From Chenopodium formosanum (lineage: Eukaryota > Streptophyta > Magnoliopsida > Caryophyllales > Amaranthaceae), in contig CM044871.1 in the NCBI GenBank assembly GCA_024500155.1, positions 31,990,728 through 32,054,727 on the forward strand: 64,000 nucleotides of DNA. Direction: 5' to 3'. Shown here in pieces: positions 9,991 through 22,539 of this stretch. The position numbers and the translations under genes are program-made. Position 1 is the stretch's first letter. Every line of letters starts with the position of its first letter. The notes under the pieces are model-generated. The model was not told the origin of the DNA. It searched no databases and worked only from the letters and a program-made list of their open reading frames with translations.

Positions 9991-10446
9991 ATGGCGATAG
10001 ACGGTCAGACACCTAATCCAGGCGAGGATGGAGATGTAGAGGATTTAATCCCTACGATCCGTACTAGCGATCCTCTGATAGCCACATTTGAAGAAGCTGA
10101 TGACCCTCCTGTTATCGCTGCCTCTCTTAAGGCCGCGCTTAACAAGCTCAGAAAAGAAATTAAAATTGAAGCCTCTACCTCTAGGCAGCCGCCCAGGAGA
10201 GAGGAACAGAGGGCTCCAAAGAAGACACACAGCAAAGCAGTCCATGTAACGGACGCTGGAAACACTCCCTTTCGAAGGCCGACTGGAAGGTCCCCGAGAG
10301 TACCGCGGACTAATTTCTCTGACTTGCTGGCGAAAACGCAGTCGGCTGGGGGGTGGGGTAGGCAACCTCGAAGAGAGGAGCCCGAGCCGTCCAGACGATG
10401 GAAGGACGCAAGAGATTACCTTCGGCATAAGCAGCGGGAGCGCGCT
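9991..10446 (+). pseudogene. gag: gag of element D, N-terminal part
   Basis: Open frame from the ATG 12 bases after the primer site. It encodes an acidic start followed by a Lys- and Arg-rich segment. Gag forms the particle that packages element RNA. The frame is cut by the solo LTR at 10447 and resumes at 12138. This ATG is chosen because the longer upstream frame would start inside the LTR and cross the primer site. Confidence 0.75.
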
Positions 10447-12137
10447 TGATGTGTCCATTCTATATAATATTTTACCCCCGTCCCTTGGTCATAATTAGTA
10501 GTGTTTTTGGCTCTTTAGAGCCACTTTTATTACTAATTGGTGTTTTCTAGTGTTTTCGTAGATTTGGTTGACTTTTGCAGGGATTTATGCTTTTGGAGTA
10601 TTTTCCCGAGATATTTTGGAGCAATCACGAGCGCTGGAGAAGCACGACCAGATTTTATAGCCCAGGGCTAGTTGGAGCCATCGAACCGGTGATTAAGGGC
10701 TCGGTAGAGGTGATACCGGGGCGTTTGGACCGAGTATTCAAGACCCAAAGAGGAAACCCAGATTGGCCCGAAGAATTGGAGCCCAATCGAAGTCCAAATA
10801 TTGGCCCAAATGATCCGCTCGGCCAAAAAGGCTGGCGCCCGGAGGCGCGCCCGGCCAGGCGGGAGGAGCGCCCGGTGCCGCGCCCGGCCGGGCGCGAGAT
10901 TGTTATTAGAGGTGAAAAAAGGCGCGCCCGATCGGGCGCGTGTTTATTTAGGAGACAATTAGAGTCGTATTAATTTGATTTAGTTTAGGATTTTTGTACG
11001 GAGTATAAATACTCCTTCGTAATACGTTTTTAGATCGTCTCTTCTTTCGGGGAGATCTTCTTCTCTCTTCTACTACCACTTCTTCTTCTCTTAATCTTTT
11101 CTCTTAGACTTTCTCTCTCTACTTAGTTTTCTCTCTCTAAACTCTCTCCCAAAACCTTTGTTCTTATTTCTTTTATTAATTCCAGATTTACTTTGGTGAC
11201 GATTTCTCTTCCCTTAATCTTAGTTATTTACTTTATTCCTTTGATCACGATTTATTTTATTGCTTTGCTTAGTTTATATTTAATTATGTGTGAGTAGTTT
11301 AATTTCTAGGGTTTATGGGGATCTAATAAATGATATGAAGGGGTAAATTATTGTTGTTGATTATCAATGCTAGATTAATTTCCTATTGATTGATTTAATG
11401 CTCTGTGACTAGATTAGGCCTATCTTTTATGCATGAGTTTGACAATATTGATTCAAGAATCGAGAGATGAGAATTAATGTTTAGGTCTAGTTTCAATAGG
11501 CAAGTTAATTTATAAATGGTTAAGTCAAGATTCGAGAGATGAGATTTAATACCGATAAATTAATTGTGTGATTGTAATAAGTAGCGAGAGCCCTTTACAA
11601 TCTGATTAATTGATGCATTGATGATTGACTATTATTGATTGTTGGTATTGCATGATGATTTCTTATTAGATTGTTTTAATGTTTTACAATTGCGGCTTGT
11701 AAAAGTATAGCAATATTAAATTGATGAATCGAGCAGATGTTAATTTGATATTAAAGGCTATTTTCGATAAGGACTTAGATCTAGTAAATTGCGAGAGCCT
11801 ATTAGATCTATGTTGATTAATAAATTGCGAGAGCCTGTTAATCATGTTATTTATGCAATGTCAATGATTGATTACCCTATTTTACCCCGGAATATTATTT
11901 ATTGGTGAACCTATACCCTAGATTCTTTTATATATTATTTTCTCCCTTTTCCTACTCTCTTTAGTTTAGTTTTATATTCAGCTTTTAATATTGGTTACTT
12001 AAATAATTTAGAGTATAATATTTAATTAGGAGTAAAAAGACTTGTTTTCCTGTGGAGATCGACCCTACTTCCCTATCTACTTTAGTTAGTGAATTAGGTA
12101 ATTATTTTTTATTAGGGGATACGACTTTACCCTGTCA
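10447..12137 (+). mobile_element. Solo LTR of another retrotransposon, inserted in gag of D
   Basis: Starts TGATGTGTCC and ends CCTGTCA (1691 bp). It is flanked by GCGCT (10442-10446) and GCGCC (12138-12142), a duplication with one mismatch. It splits the gag frame of D, which continues after it. There is no internal region, so the element was lost by recombination between its LTRs. An open frame at 10575-10973 within it is rich in GGCGCGCCCGG-like repeats and is not taken as a gene. Its 3' end (GGAGATCGACCCTACTTCCC) is of a style common in long plant gypsy LTRs. Confidence 0.8.
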
Positions 12138-14087
12138 GCGCCGCCTACTCGAACACGGCCTCAACCCCAACTATGCCGGATGATTTTTCACATCATTCTC
12201 TTTCCCAGCATACCAACACGACCATCTCCAGTGGAAGTCAGGCAGTCCGCACCCCAACTCCTACTCTAGTCTTCCATGCTCCAACTCCTATTCCAGCCCA
12301 ATCACTGCAATATCAACCTCCTCAGGGGTTCAATGGCGCTTGATGCAGCCAAACCCCCAGGCATACGGACAATTTGGGCCATACGGGCAGGTGTACGGAC
12401 AGGCTCCCTACCTGGCTGGACCGTCCGTGTAACCACAGCCCATCGATTGGCAAATGCGCCTACTTACTCTGGGAGATAAGCCGCCCCCGTTTTCGCAAGA
12501 TATCTTAAATGCCCCTCAGCCACCAAAGGTGAAAAGTGTGCTTGTGGGAGCCTATGATGGCACGGGAAACCCAGAAGAGCACATCACCTCATACAGGAAC
12601 CTGATGTACTTATAAAGCGTAGATGACGCCACTTGGTGCAAATGTTTCCCGGCCACTCTGAAAGGTGTGGCGCAGGATTGGTTCAACAGTTTGCCGGTCG
12701 GTTGTATCAATTGTTTCACTACTCTTAGTTTGTTGTTCGTGGGAAATTTTTCATACAACATACCGCCTCGAAAGACTAGCCTTAACTTGGCGACAATCGT
12801 CCAAGAAAAAATGAGGGCTTACGCTCGTACGTCCAGCGATTTAACTAAGAAAAAGCCCAAATTCATAATCTGCCGGACGAAATGGCTTACTCTGAATTTC
12901 TCCGGGGATTAAGGCACAATGGTTTTAAATTTGACTTGGTAAGGAAAAAGATTTGGACATACGCAGGTGTTCTGCAGGAAGCCGAAGCTTATATTGAGGC
13001 GACGGACTTTTGTTTGCTCACAAAAGCAGAAGCGCCGGCTAAGGGGGCTGAGAAAAAACCTTCTCAGATTGACTCGGCCGGCCAAAAGAAAGAAGGAAAA
13101 AAGAGAAAGGAAGTCTGGGTGGCTGATGCCCAGCCACAGAAGTCCAAGAAGGTCAAGGCGTACGAGCCTCAGTTTGAATTCAACAAGGATTGTTATTATA
13201 TCTTGATGGAAATCAAGGATAAGTTTGAGTTTGAGAAGCCACAGCCGCTGAGAGGTCCGGCTCAGTATAGGAACAAGAACAATTATTGTCATTACCACAA
13301 GGACGAGGGACATGACACAAATGATTGTATCAACTTGAAGAGACTACTGGACAAGTTAGCCGAGAAGGGCATGCTGAATTCATATGTGATGAAGTCCAAA
13401 TTCACTTACACACGGACAAACAACACGTTCGAGCAAAGACAGAAGAATGATAAGAACAAATATAAAGAAGATGATGGCAACAGCACTGATTCAGGCTTTT
13501 TGGCCGTGATATCAGGAGGATTTGCCTTAGGCGGTCCCACTATAAAAGGGATCAAGCGGGACGCTCGGAACCTGGGAAAGGTGATGCGGATGGACTCAGT
13601 AAAGGCTGAACCCTTCCCCGAAGTAATCATCAGTGAGGCCGATCGGGGGGAGGTTAAAGCCTTGCACAATGATCCCATGGTATTCATTATGAAGATAGCC
13701 AATTTGAAGGTCGGACGGATATTGATAGACACGGGTAGCGCGGCTGATATCATCAGCCTGGCCACCTTGAAAAATCTAAGCTTCCCAGAGGATGCTCTCC
13801 AGGACATCACTCACCCGTTGGTCGAATTTGGGGGGAATGTCATCCACCCGGTAGGCCGGATAGACTTACCCGTCCGATTTGGGCAAAAAGGGGAAGGAAG
13901 GGATATGGTTGTCCGCTTCTTGGTTGTGAAAGAACTGACTGGATATAATGTCATACTCGGCCGTCCTACACTGAATGCAGCAAAAGCAGTCATTGTGCCT
14001 CACCTAATGCTGCTAAAGTTTGAGAGGACAGACGGGAAAATAGGTACAATCCAAGGAAGTCAGAAGATGGCAAAGGAATGTAATTAG
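12138..14087 (+). pseudogene. gag-pro: gag (C-terminal part) and protease of element D
   Basis: After the solo LTR the gag frame continues but is broken by at least one frameshift near 12338 and by stop codons before 12880. From 12882 to 14087 one frame is open for 401 codons. It shows a Cys/His knuckle-like motif (YCHYHKDEGHDTNDC, about residues 138-152) and, near residues 282-290, the aspartic protease motif ILIDTGSAADIISL with its catalytic Asp. The frame ends at TAG 14085-14087. A second in-frame TAG near 14205 precedes the reverse transcriptase part, which is in the same frame. Confidence 0.85.
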
Positions 14088-14213
14088 TTGGCGGTTAAGC
14101 CCACAGCGCGCGGACCAAAGTTGTCCGAGCCAAGAGAAGAAGGAACCTCACTCCCAACACACCAGGTCGGCCAGAAGCGTAAGGCGGCCAAGATAGAGCA
14201 AGCATAGCAGCTA

Positions 14214-16307
14214 ATGAATGTCGGTCGACCAGAAGAGTTACGACCCCAGCCGGCCGATAGTCACCAGGATATAGTGCTTGACCCCGATCAACCAGGTCGG
14301 ACGGTTAGTGTAGGCACTATAGTTGTAGGTGTGCTAGGGGATGAGTTAATTCAATTATTGAGAGAGTTCAAAGATGTATTTGCATTTGATGTTGGCGAGA
14401 TGCCAGGCATAAGTCCTAACCTGGCCGTGCATAAATTGGCTGTAAACCCGGCCGTTAAACCTGTCCGCCAGAAGAAAAGGAATCATGGAGAAGAGAGGAA
14501 TCAGGCGGCCGCAGCAGAAGTCAAGAAGCTTCTGGAAGCCAGTTTCATTCGGCAATGTTATTACCCAGAATGGGTGGCCAATGTGATCCTTGTGAAGAAG
14601 CCGAATGGAACTTGGAGAATGTGTGTGGATTACACCGATCTAAACAAGGCATGCCCTAAGGATAGCTTTCCCTTGCCCAAATTCGATCGCCTGGTTGATT
14701 CAACGGCCGGGCATGCCTTGATGAGTTTTATGGACGCATACTCCGGATTCCATCAAATTCCATTATGGGAAGAAGACCAGGAGAAAACAGCGTTCGTGAC
14801 TGAGCAGGGGTTGTATTGTTACAAAGTTATGTCATTCGGCCTTAAGAATGCCCCAGCTACCTTTCAACGACTTGTTAATACAGTCTTCAGAGATCAGCTC
14901 GGTCGGAATATGGAGGCGTACATTGATGACATGATTGTCAAGTCAAAAGAGCCGGCCGGACATCTGAAGGATCTACGAGAAACTTTCACCGAACTCAGGC
15001 GGCATAAGATGATGTTAAATCCAAAGAAATGTGTCTTTGGTGTCGAGTCCGGTAAATTTCTTGGATTTTTAATTGATCAACGTGGAATTGAGGCCAGCCC
15101 TGAAAAAATTCAAGCTGTCATGGACATGAAGTCACCAAGGACAATTAAAGAAGTCCAAAAATTAACCGGTTGTTTGGCCGCACTTGGTAGATTTCTGTCA
15201 AGATCAGGGGATAAGTGTCGCTGTTTCTTTCAAACCATAAAAAAGAAAGCCATGTTTGAGTGGACAGAGGAGGCCAAGGAAGCATTTGTACAGTTAAAAG
15301 CCCATCTACATACATTGCCTCGTCTTGTCAGTCCACTTAAGAGCGAGAAGCTATTTATCTATCTTGCCATCTCAGAACACTCCTTAAGTGCAATCCTACT
15401 TGCTGAACGGGACGGCCGCCAGATCCCTGTCTACTTTATTAGCCACGTACTTCATAACGCCGAGCTAAGGTATCCCCCTATTGGAAAATTTGGCTTGGCA
15501 TTATACATGGCATCGAAAAAGCTGCGGCCATACTTCTTGGCACATTCAATTGTGGTCTACACAGACCAACCTCTGAAGAAGCCATTTACAACTTTAGAGG
15601 CAAGCGGCTGTATGCTTAAATGGGCCTTGGAAATGAGAGGTTTTGACATTGCATTTGAGCCAAGGAAAGAAATTAAGGGGCAAGCCTTTGCTGATTTTTT
15701 AGCAGAAATGACTCGGCCGGATCTTCAGGCGGCCGGAGACCAGATCTGGAAAGTGTTCGTGGATGGTAGTGCGACAGCTACTGGCTGTGGAGCAGGTGTT
15801 ATATGTCAGTCTCCTGAGGGAGATAAGTTTGAGTATGCTCTAAGATTCCAGTTTCAAGCCTCTAATAATGAGGCCGAGTACGAAGCCCTCTTGGCCGGCC
15901 TTAGAATGTGTAAGGCGGCAGGAGCGACAAAAATTGATGTATGCTCGGACTCCCTACTTGTAGTCGGCCAGGTGAATGGAGACTTCGAGGCGAGGGAGCT
16001 GGCCATGATAAAGTACCTGAAGATTGTAAAAGAGGAAGCTAAGAGCCTAGATCATTTTACTTTACAGCAGGTCCCTCGTTCGTCCAATCATCAGGCGGAC
16101 GCCCTCTCTAAGTTAGCATCCTCAGCATCATGTGATACTCCCAGGTCAGTGTTTTGGGAAGTGAAAGAAAAGAGGAGTATTGACGCGGAACCAGTACACG
16201 CCATTGATAGAAGCTCCACTTGGATGGACAGGATCATATCTTACCTAAAGGACGGATTACTCCCGGCCGATCCCAAAGAGAGATGGCCTGAAATGCATCA
16301 CTCCTGA
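14214..16307 (+). pseudogene. pol: Reverse transcriptase and two RNase H domains of element D
   Basis: A 697-codon frame. The reverse transcriptase carries MDAYSGFHQI (about residues 173-182) and the catalytic YIDD at 236-239. It is followed by a gypsy-type RNase H (about 380-470) whose first catalytic region reads YLAIS, which looks degenerate. A second RNase H of archaeal-like type lies at about 511-640, with FVDGSATATG, NNEAEYEALL, CSDS and NHQADALSK. The pair of RNase H domains is diagnostic of the Tat lineage. The frame ends in a TGA where the integrase linker should begin, and the next domain is in another frame, so a deletion or shift removed the junction. Confidence 0.92.
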
Positions 16308-16323
16308 GAGGGGGCATGATGTC

Positions 16324-17382
16324 TTGGATGATCTTCACCAGGGGCAGTGCGGTTCTCACATTGGAGGACGAGCTTCGGCTGAAAAGGCTGCCCGCCTGGG
16401 TTACTACTGGCCGAGCTTAAAGTCGGACGCAATGGAAATGGTAAAGAAGTGTGACAAGTGCCAGAGGTTCGCAACTTTAATTCACCGACCCGCCAACAGT
16501 CTTTCAGCCATCAGTAGTCCGCTCCCCTTTGCCAAATGGGGGATGGACATTTTAGGACCGTACACACCAGAGTCCGGCCAGAGGCGGTATGTGTTTGTAG
16601 CAGTAGACTACTTCACAAAATGGGTAGAGGCTGAGGCCGTTCGGGGCATCAAATGGACGGATGTTTCCGCTTTCATATGGAAGAGTATCATTACACGCTT
16701 TGGCGTTCCTCAGTCTATGGTGTTTGACAACGGACCTCGGTTCGAAACGCCTCAACTCAAAGAATGGTTGGAAGACAAAGGCATAACTCATTGCTTTGCT
16801 TCAGTCGGCCGTCCACAAGAAAATGGTCAGGTAGAGGCATACAACAAATTGATCTCCAATGGAATTAAGCGCAAGCTTGAAAGAGCAGGCGGCTAATGGG
16901 CTAACGAGTTAGTTAATGTGTTGTGGTCCATACGAACCACGGCCAAGAGTTCCACAGGAGAAACTCCCTTCTTCTTAGTCTATGGTGCCGAGGCGGTCCT
17001 TCCAATTGAAATGTATGAGCCCACCCTTAGGGTGATGCTATATAATGAAGCGGCCAATTAGGAAGCCATGAAGACCGCCCTAGACTTCCTTCCTGAAGCT
17101 AGGGGCAACGCGGCGCTTAGACACGAAATCTATCGTCTTCGGATGACAAGGGTATACAATCGCCGAGTGTCAAAGCGACCGATAAAATTGGGAGATCTGG
17201 TCCTAAGGAAGATGGAGGCTGTGGGACGAGCAAATGAGGATGGCAAGCTGACCCCAAATTGGGAAGGGCCGAATCGAGTCAGGGAAGAGGTCCGAGATGG
17301 GACTTACCGTCTTGAAGCCATGAACGGTCAACCCATCCCGCGTACATGGAACACTGACAATCTGAAGAAATATTATGTTTAA
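16324..17382 (+). pseudogene. pol: Integrase of element D, two in-frame stops
   Basis: The N-terminal zinc-binding segment shows His-His-Cys-Cys spacing (HQGQCGSH followed by CDKC). The core has the three acidic residues of the DDE site in MDILGPY, VFDNGP and GQVEAYNK. The C-terminal part from 17068 includes a GDLVLRK segment. Integrase inserts the cDNA into the genome. The frame is interrupted by TAA at 16894-16896 and a TAG near 17059; both look like single-base changes because the frame is otherwise continuous. Confidence 0.9.
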
Positions 17383-18263
17383 TTACTTAGCCAAAAGCTG
17401 TGTATACAGCTAGGTCTGTTGACAGAGCAATGTAAGCCGTACGGCCACGACAATGTAATTTTGACAAATTAATGAAAAAGTCAAACATTGTTATAAATAT
17501 TTTTCCATTTAATTTATGCTTATTTGCACAGTCATAACTTATACGGATAGGCCGCGTGAAATTTGCAAGTAGGTTGCTTGCAACATAGCAACTCGGTCGC
17601 AGAACCAAAGTAAATTAAATAAAATAAGAATGGGCAGCTTGATCCCAAGTCACATGAATGCGTCCGCCCTTAATTAAGGCGGACGGAAAAGGTAAGGAAC
17701 CCTGTGAAACCCGTATAATGGGGCAAGGGCATACCTAGGCATTCCAGCCTAACCGAACATGAAAATTTTAAGTTGAGATCATACTTGGAATTTTCTAAGT
17801 GCGTCTGAGCGATAGTTTCAACGGACAAACTCGCATAAAGCCAATTGAACGGCCAATTAATGTGTTGATTCGGCGTACCACCGAGTCCAAGGGCAATCAT
17901 TATTATGATTTGATTAACTTGGTAGAAGTCATACCACCTAAGGTATAAATTCTACCAAGTCAATCAAACCACCAAAAGTATGGACTAGGCGAACGCCGAA
18001 TAAAGGGGCATACCCCCTCGAAAGTACGAAGATACAAAAACACGCGTACATAAAATCGCTCAAGCATGAAAAAATATGCGTACGAAAATGCAAAAACTTA
18101 AGTGTAAAATTTGCAAAGTATGAAGCAAAACCTGAAAGCTGAATTAATAAAAGGACCGCTCAAAAGGCGGTAAAATATCTTACATAAAACCGCTCGAAAA
18201 GGCGGTTGAAAAAGTCAAGAAAAATATACATAAATAATTGACAAAGGCAGAAAAAGGCTGAAA
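17383..18263. other. Non-coding spacer between pol and the antisense gene of D
   Basis: AT-rich sequence with repeated GGCGG-type motifs (CGCTCAAAAGGCGGTAAAA and CGCTCGAAAAGGCGGTTGAA near 18157-18215). No coding frame is convincing. It must hold the 3' ends of both the sense transcript and the antisense gene. Confidence 0.4.
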
Positions 18264-21200
18264 TTACGAGGCGGCTGAAGTAGAAGCTGGAATCTGGCCC
18301 GGGCCGAGCTCTTGAACGGCGGCAGGAGACGCGTCATCAGCAGGCGTCCCCTTGCTCTCAGCCTCACCATCTTTGCTGGCCGCCACTTCTTTGATTTCCT
18401 CCTCTTTTGAGGTAGTTGGCGTGACGTCAAGCTCAAGTGAAGGTTGCCCGGCCTTCTTAGCCTCTTCTCTGAGGCAGACAAAGTTAAGATGCTTGGTGAA
18501 GCGTTCCTGATAAAAGGCCGCCTCTCCCTCGTCCACCATGAGCTCAAAAGCCTCAAAGAAGTGGCTCTTCAGCCTGTCCTCAGCATTCTGCTCAATGCGG
18601 ACCACCTCGTCCGCACTAGGAGCCCGAGGTGTTTGCAATTGGAGAGTTAAGTCCTCAACGGACTTCTTTAAACTTTCCACCTCGGCTCTCAGGGTGTCCG
18701 CCTCGTCCAAGGCCTCCTTCAGGTGCTTGCGGGCCAAGTCCACATCACTTTGAAGCTTCTCGGAGGCCTCGAACCCTTCCCTCCAGCGCTGGCCGTCCAG
18801 CAGGGCCTGATCCCTTTCCTGTCTCATGGCATCTCTAGCCACGGACTCTTGCTGAAGGGCCTCGCCCAGCTTCACCAAATCTTCCGCCTGCCGCGTTGCC
18901 TTGTCGGACAGCACGTTGATTTGGGTTTTGAAATACCGGCGCTGGACGGCCGCCTCCCCAGTAATGGCATCCTGGGTCTTCTGAATCTGGGCCCAGACAT
19001 GCTTCAGCCGCTCATTCTCCTTGTCCTTCCATTCCAGGAAGGCATTCAGCCGCAGGAAGAGCTACGTACAGGGTAAATGTGTTAGCAAAGTAAGAGTGAA
19101 AAATTTACTAAGAGCATTTGAGAGGAAAGTTACCTCAGCGCTGCAGTTAATCATGGGGCCGAGGAAGCCCTCATGTATCCCCCGCAGCTTATCTCGCTGC
19201 TCAGCAGGGACGGCCCGGGCCATGGCTTCCCGCATAGCCTTTCTGTCCGCCCCAGTAAGGGACTGGCCGGGCGTCTTCATGTGTAGCTCCTCTGCAATAT
19301 CTGTATGCGGACGCAAAGAATTTAATGTAAGATCAGTAAAAAAGAGAAGACACAAAATAAAAATCCAAAGTTACTTGGACTGATCGTTAGAGAAGCTTGG
19401 AGGGGTATGAAGGTTGAAAGTGAATGGCGGGGGCGGCGCAGGCTCAGTATCCTCTTCCCCCGTCCGGCCAGGCTAATCGCCGGCCGACTAAGTGGCATCA
19501 AGCCAATCAGATTCATTGACTCTTTGGACGGGCGGAGTCACTTCTGGCCCGGTCGACTTACCCCCATCATCCGATTTCTCGGACCTAACATGACCCGGCA
19601 TGGCAGCCGGATCTATGGACTTGGAGGCCCCGCTATCACTCAGCCGGGGTTGTTCTCCTTTGACTGCTTAGAGGCAGTCCGCGACGTCGTCTTGGCCGCA
19701 GAAGTGGAAGTGGTCTTGGACGCGACCATCTTCCTTTGTTTGGACGCCTTGCCATCCTGGTCCGTCTTGGACGCAGAGGACGACTGCTTCCATTTGGTTC
19801 GAGGGGTTGGAGTGGCCAGCTGTAGAGGCAAGAGTTAGTAAAAATAAAGCAAGATAATATAATTGATGGGTCGTGCCAAGTTAGGAAGAAGATCTCTTCC
19901 GTAATACCTACACGGACGAATTTATGGGTCGTGCCAAGTTAGGAAGAAGATCTCTTCCGTAATACATACGCGGACGAAAAGAAGAAATCAAGACGGGTTT
20001 ACTTACTCCTTTAGTTTGCTCGTACAGCTTTTGGCGAGCCTTGTACCGAGCCAAGTCAATCTCGATCATGTTGACCTCCCCTTTCTGCTCTTGGTCAAGC
20101 ATCTTGTACGCCTCAGCTGAAAAAGAAAAGGAAAAAGTGTTAGAAAATTCTTCAAAATCAAATAATCTGTGTATGTGTAAGAATATGTGTCCATGCGTCC
20201 ACCTTGGGGCAGGTTCTTGTACAGGCCATAGGCGGACATAAAGGTGGGATCCCGCAGCCAGCTGGATAAAGGGACCCAGTTACTTAGAACGCGCTCAGTT
20301 TTGCCGTTCCTTTTCACCCGCTTGACTTTGAAATATTCAAGCTGGTACTCCTGGCTGGGGTGGACGGGTGGTTTATCGGGCTTGAGGTCCCCACGTCCAA
20401 GTTGAATTGGCTCAGCATTGAACCGATTCATCCGCAATTTAAATTCAACGTCCTTGGTTTTGATGCGGTAGAATCGGTGCTTCCAGTCACGCCACTAAGA
20501 GACGCGGTCCACCACCATCATATAGTCTCTAGTGGTGCTCAAGATAAACCAGCCGTCCGTATCTGCGTCCAGCTTAGTCAGTGAGTGCATCTCACAGAAA
20601 ACTGCAAAGTCTGGCTTGAAGCCTTTACAGATGCACGTCACCAAGTACCCAAAAATGTTCAACCAGCTGTTTGGCATCAGCTGGAAGAGGGCTATGTCAT
20701 ACTTGTCAAAGATTGTGTGGACGAAAGGATGGAGGGGGAAGCGCAGTCCGACGTCTAAGGCCGCCCTATAGACGCTAAAGGATCTTTGGCGCGGCCTCGC
20801 TTCTTCCCAAGTGGCCACGGCGCGGGACTTCCGTGGGGGCTGAATCTCGAATCCCTCCCCAAGGTGGAGGAATGCCTTGTAATCCTCAAATTTGTAGTTC
20901 AGGTAGCCCAAGGTTGTGCTACCCACCGTGCAGGCGTACGGATCCTTGAAGTTGTCAATGTTGGCAACATCCTCCTCGGCCGCCTCTTCGCCCTCTGCGG
21001 CCGCCGCTCCACCCTCGGCCGCATTCTCAGCTTTATCCTCCTCTCGCTGAGGAGCGCTCCCAAACTCGGAAGACAGCACTCTGTCCAGATCGGGTGCCTT
21101 CGTAGAGCTGCGGCTCCTAGAACTATGGCCGCCTCGGGGAGAGACAATATCTTCAAGCGGCCTTTTGCCTTTATCTTTGGCCCCGGCCGCCTGACTTCCC

Positions 21201-21817
21201 GTATGAGGTGCTCTGCGAGGGGGCAGGTCGGACGGTTCGTTAATTGAAACCCCCGTTCTTTGTCTGTCCGACCTACCGTATCGGAGATAGAGTTCTGAGG
21301 GGGTTGGGACGGACGTATCAGCGTCCGCCCGAGAAGAAGAAGGAGGCCCTTCACAGAGTAGCAACTCGGCCCCATCCATGACCGAGCTGGCATATTGGGG
21401 GAACCTCAACCCCGGAGTTCGCCCGGATGTTCCCCCCGCAGTAGAAGCGCCTTGAGTTCTTTGGCGCTCCTCGAACGAGGAAGTTACTTCCACGGCCGAG
21501 CAGTAAGTGCCCGTGGAAGCGGTCGTAGGAGTGGTAGAAGGGGTCTCTAAGTAAACATTATTGGGGTCATAGGGAGGCCTAGGATTTACCAGACTTCCGT
21601 CTGGATTTCTGGCCGCATGACGATCGTGCGTCTGCATCGTCCGTGCTATGTTCGACTGCAGGGACAGAGAAGAATGGGTGGAAGTGAGTTGGTACACACT
21701 AGAAATGGACCCACTCCATGAAGGAGACAACTCGTGTCTGTCCACTCTATACTTCTCAGTCCCAGGCGAACGGCCGACCTCATGAGGAGAAACGGACGAA
21801 GCCGAGTGTTGAGCCAG
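18264..21817 (-). pseudogene. Antisense multi-exon gene of element D: gypsy-type transposon domain (PF04195-like) and coiled coil
   Basis: Inferred exons on the - strand: 21817-20213, 20116-20007, one from about 19818, 19300-19134 and 19061-18264. The first exon encodes a Ser-rich N-terminus and an acidic Ala/Glu stretch. It then has a block containing FPLHPFVHTIFDKYD and MPNSWLNIFGYLVTC, which resembles the Pfam family called putative gypsy type transposon (PF04195, Transposase_28). The last exon is a long Glu/Lys/Leu-rich coiled coil of about 265 codons. A TAG at 20497-20495 breaks the first exon, and the third exon region shows a further frame problem. The function of this family is not known. 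The start is uncertain: no ATG opens the first exon, and an upstream exon ending near 21872 is possible. Confidence 0.7.
19866..19981. repeat. 58-bp tandem duplication in an intron of the antisense gene
   Basis: Two copies with a period of 58 bases start ATGGGTCGTGCCAAGTTAGG at 19866 and 19924, with about three differences. They lie between the second and third inferred exons. Confidence 0.85.
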
Positions 21818-22062
21818 CTTTTAAATAAACAAAGAAATGAAAATGCAAGGAAAAGAAAACAGGCGGCCTACCTCTGTACGTGTTGAAAACTTGGAAGCCT
21901 TGAAGATTGATCGGAAAACTCAACAAATGTTCTCGGAAAACTCAAACGCACGGCGGAGCTCTTGAAGATTCAAAGGAAAACACACTTTCTCTCTCTAGAA
22001 GCTCTGACTTCTCTCTAGAAAATGTAAAGTTCCAAAGTGCCAAAATGAAGTCAAAACCCTTG

Positions 22063-22070
22063 TATATATA
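22063..22070 (-). promoter_or_regulatory. TATA box of the antisense gene of D
   Basis: On the - strand the sequence reads CCTATATATACAAGGG, about 250 bases upstream of the first inferred coding exon. It is followed by a leader rich in CTCTCTAGAGAG. Position and form fit a promoter internal to the retrotransposon and directed against it. Confidence 0.45.
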
Positions 22071-22228
22071 GGGAAAATTTATGAGGGTAAGAGAGTAAAT
22101 TCATCTTTCCCGCCTAACACAGCTGAACGGTTACAATTTGAAAATGTGACCTAGAATTTGGAGGGACAAGGAGCAACTCCGTTAAATTAGGCGGAAAAGA
22201 GGATGACCTAATAAACGGCGCGTCCAAA

Positions 22229-22392
22229 GGGAAGTTGGCAGAACTAAAGCCCTCTCCGCGATGGCAAGACGGCCGCATCTCCCAAAAGCAAAACGGCCTA
22301 TCTTCGTCCGGGGAAGTTGGCAGAGCTAAAGCCCTCTCTGCGATGGTAAGACGGCCGCATCTCCCAAAAGAAAGACGGCCTATCTCCGTCCG
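22229..22392 (+). repeat. 82-bp tandem duplication upstream of the D 3' LTR
   Basis: Two copies (22229-22310 and 22311-22392) starting GGGAAGTTGGCAGA, differing at only a few positions. They lie between the antisense promoter and the 3' LTR, the zone where Tat-type elements often hold subrepeats. Confidence 0.9.
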
Positions 22393-22524
22393 CGCCATTT
22401 GTATAGACAGGCGTTCGCTCTAAAATTGTCAGGCGGACGGAAAACTGACAAAACCATAATACACTTGTACGCACAAAGGCTATTTGAGGTCAGAGGGGTC
22501 GGCCTGTAAGCGTACGAGCCACAC

Positions 22525-22539
22525 CCTCTGAGGGGCAAA
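22525..22539 (+). promoter_or_regulatory. Polypurine tract of element D
   Basis: CCTCTGAGGGGCAAA lies directly before the 3' LTR start TGTTGTGGG. It confirms the + orientation. Confidence 0.75.

Noticed and set aside
10575..10973. Arg/Pro-rich open frame of 132 codons
   Set aside because: It lies wholly inside the solo LTR and reflects GGCGCGCCCGG-type words. There is no domain match by eye.
13406..13810. - strand open frames opposite protease and reverse transcriptase
   Set aside because: They are shadows of the + strand pol frame; the antisense gene proper begins only after integrase.
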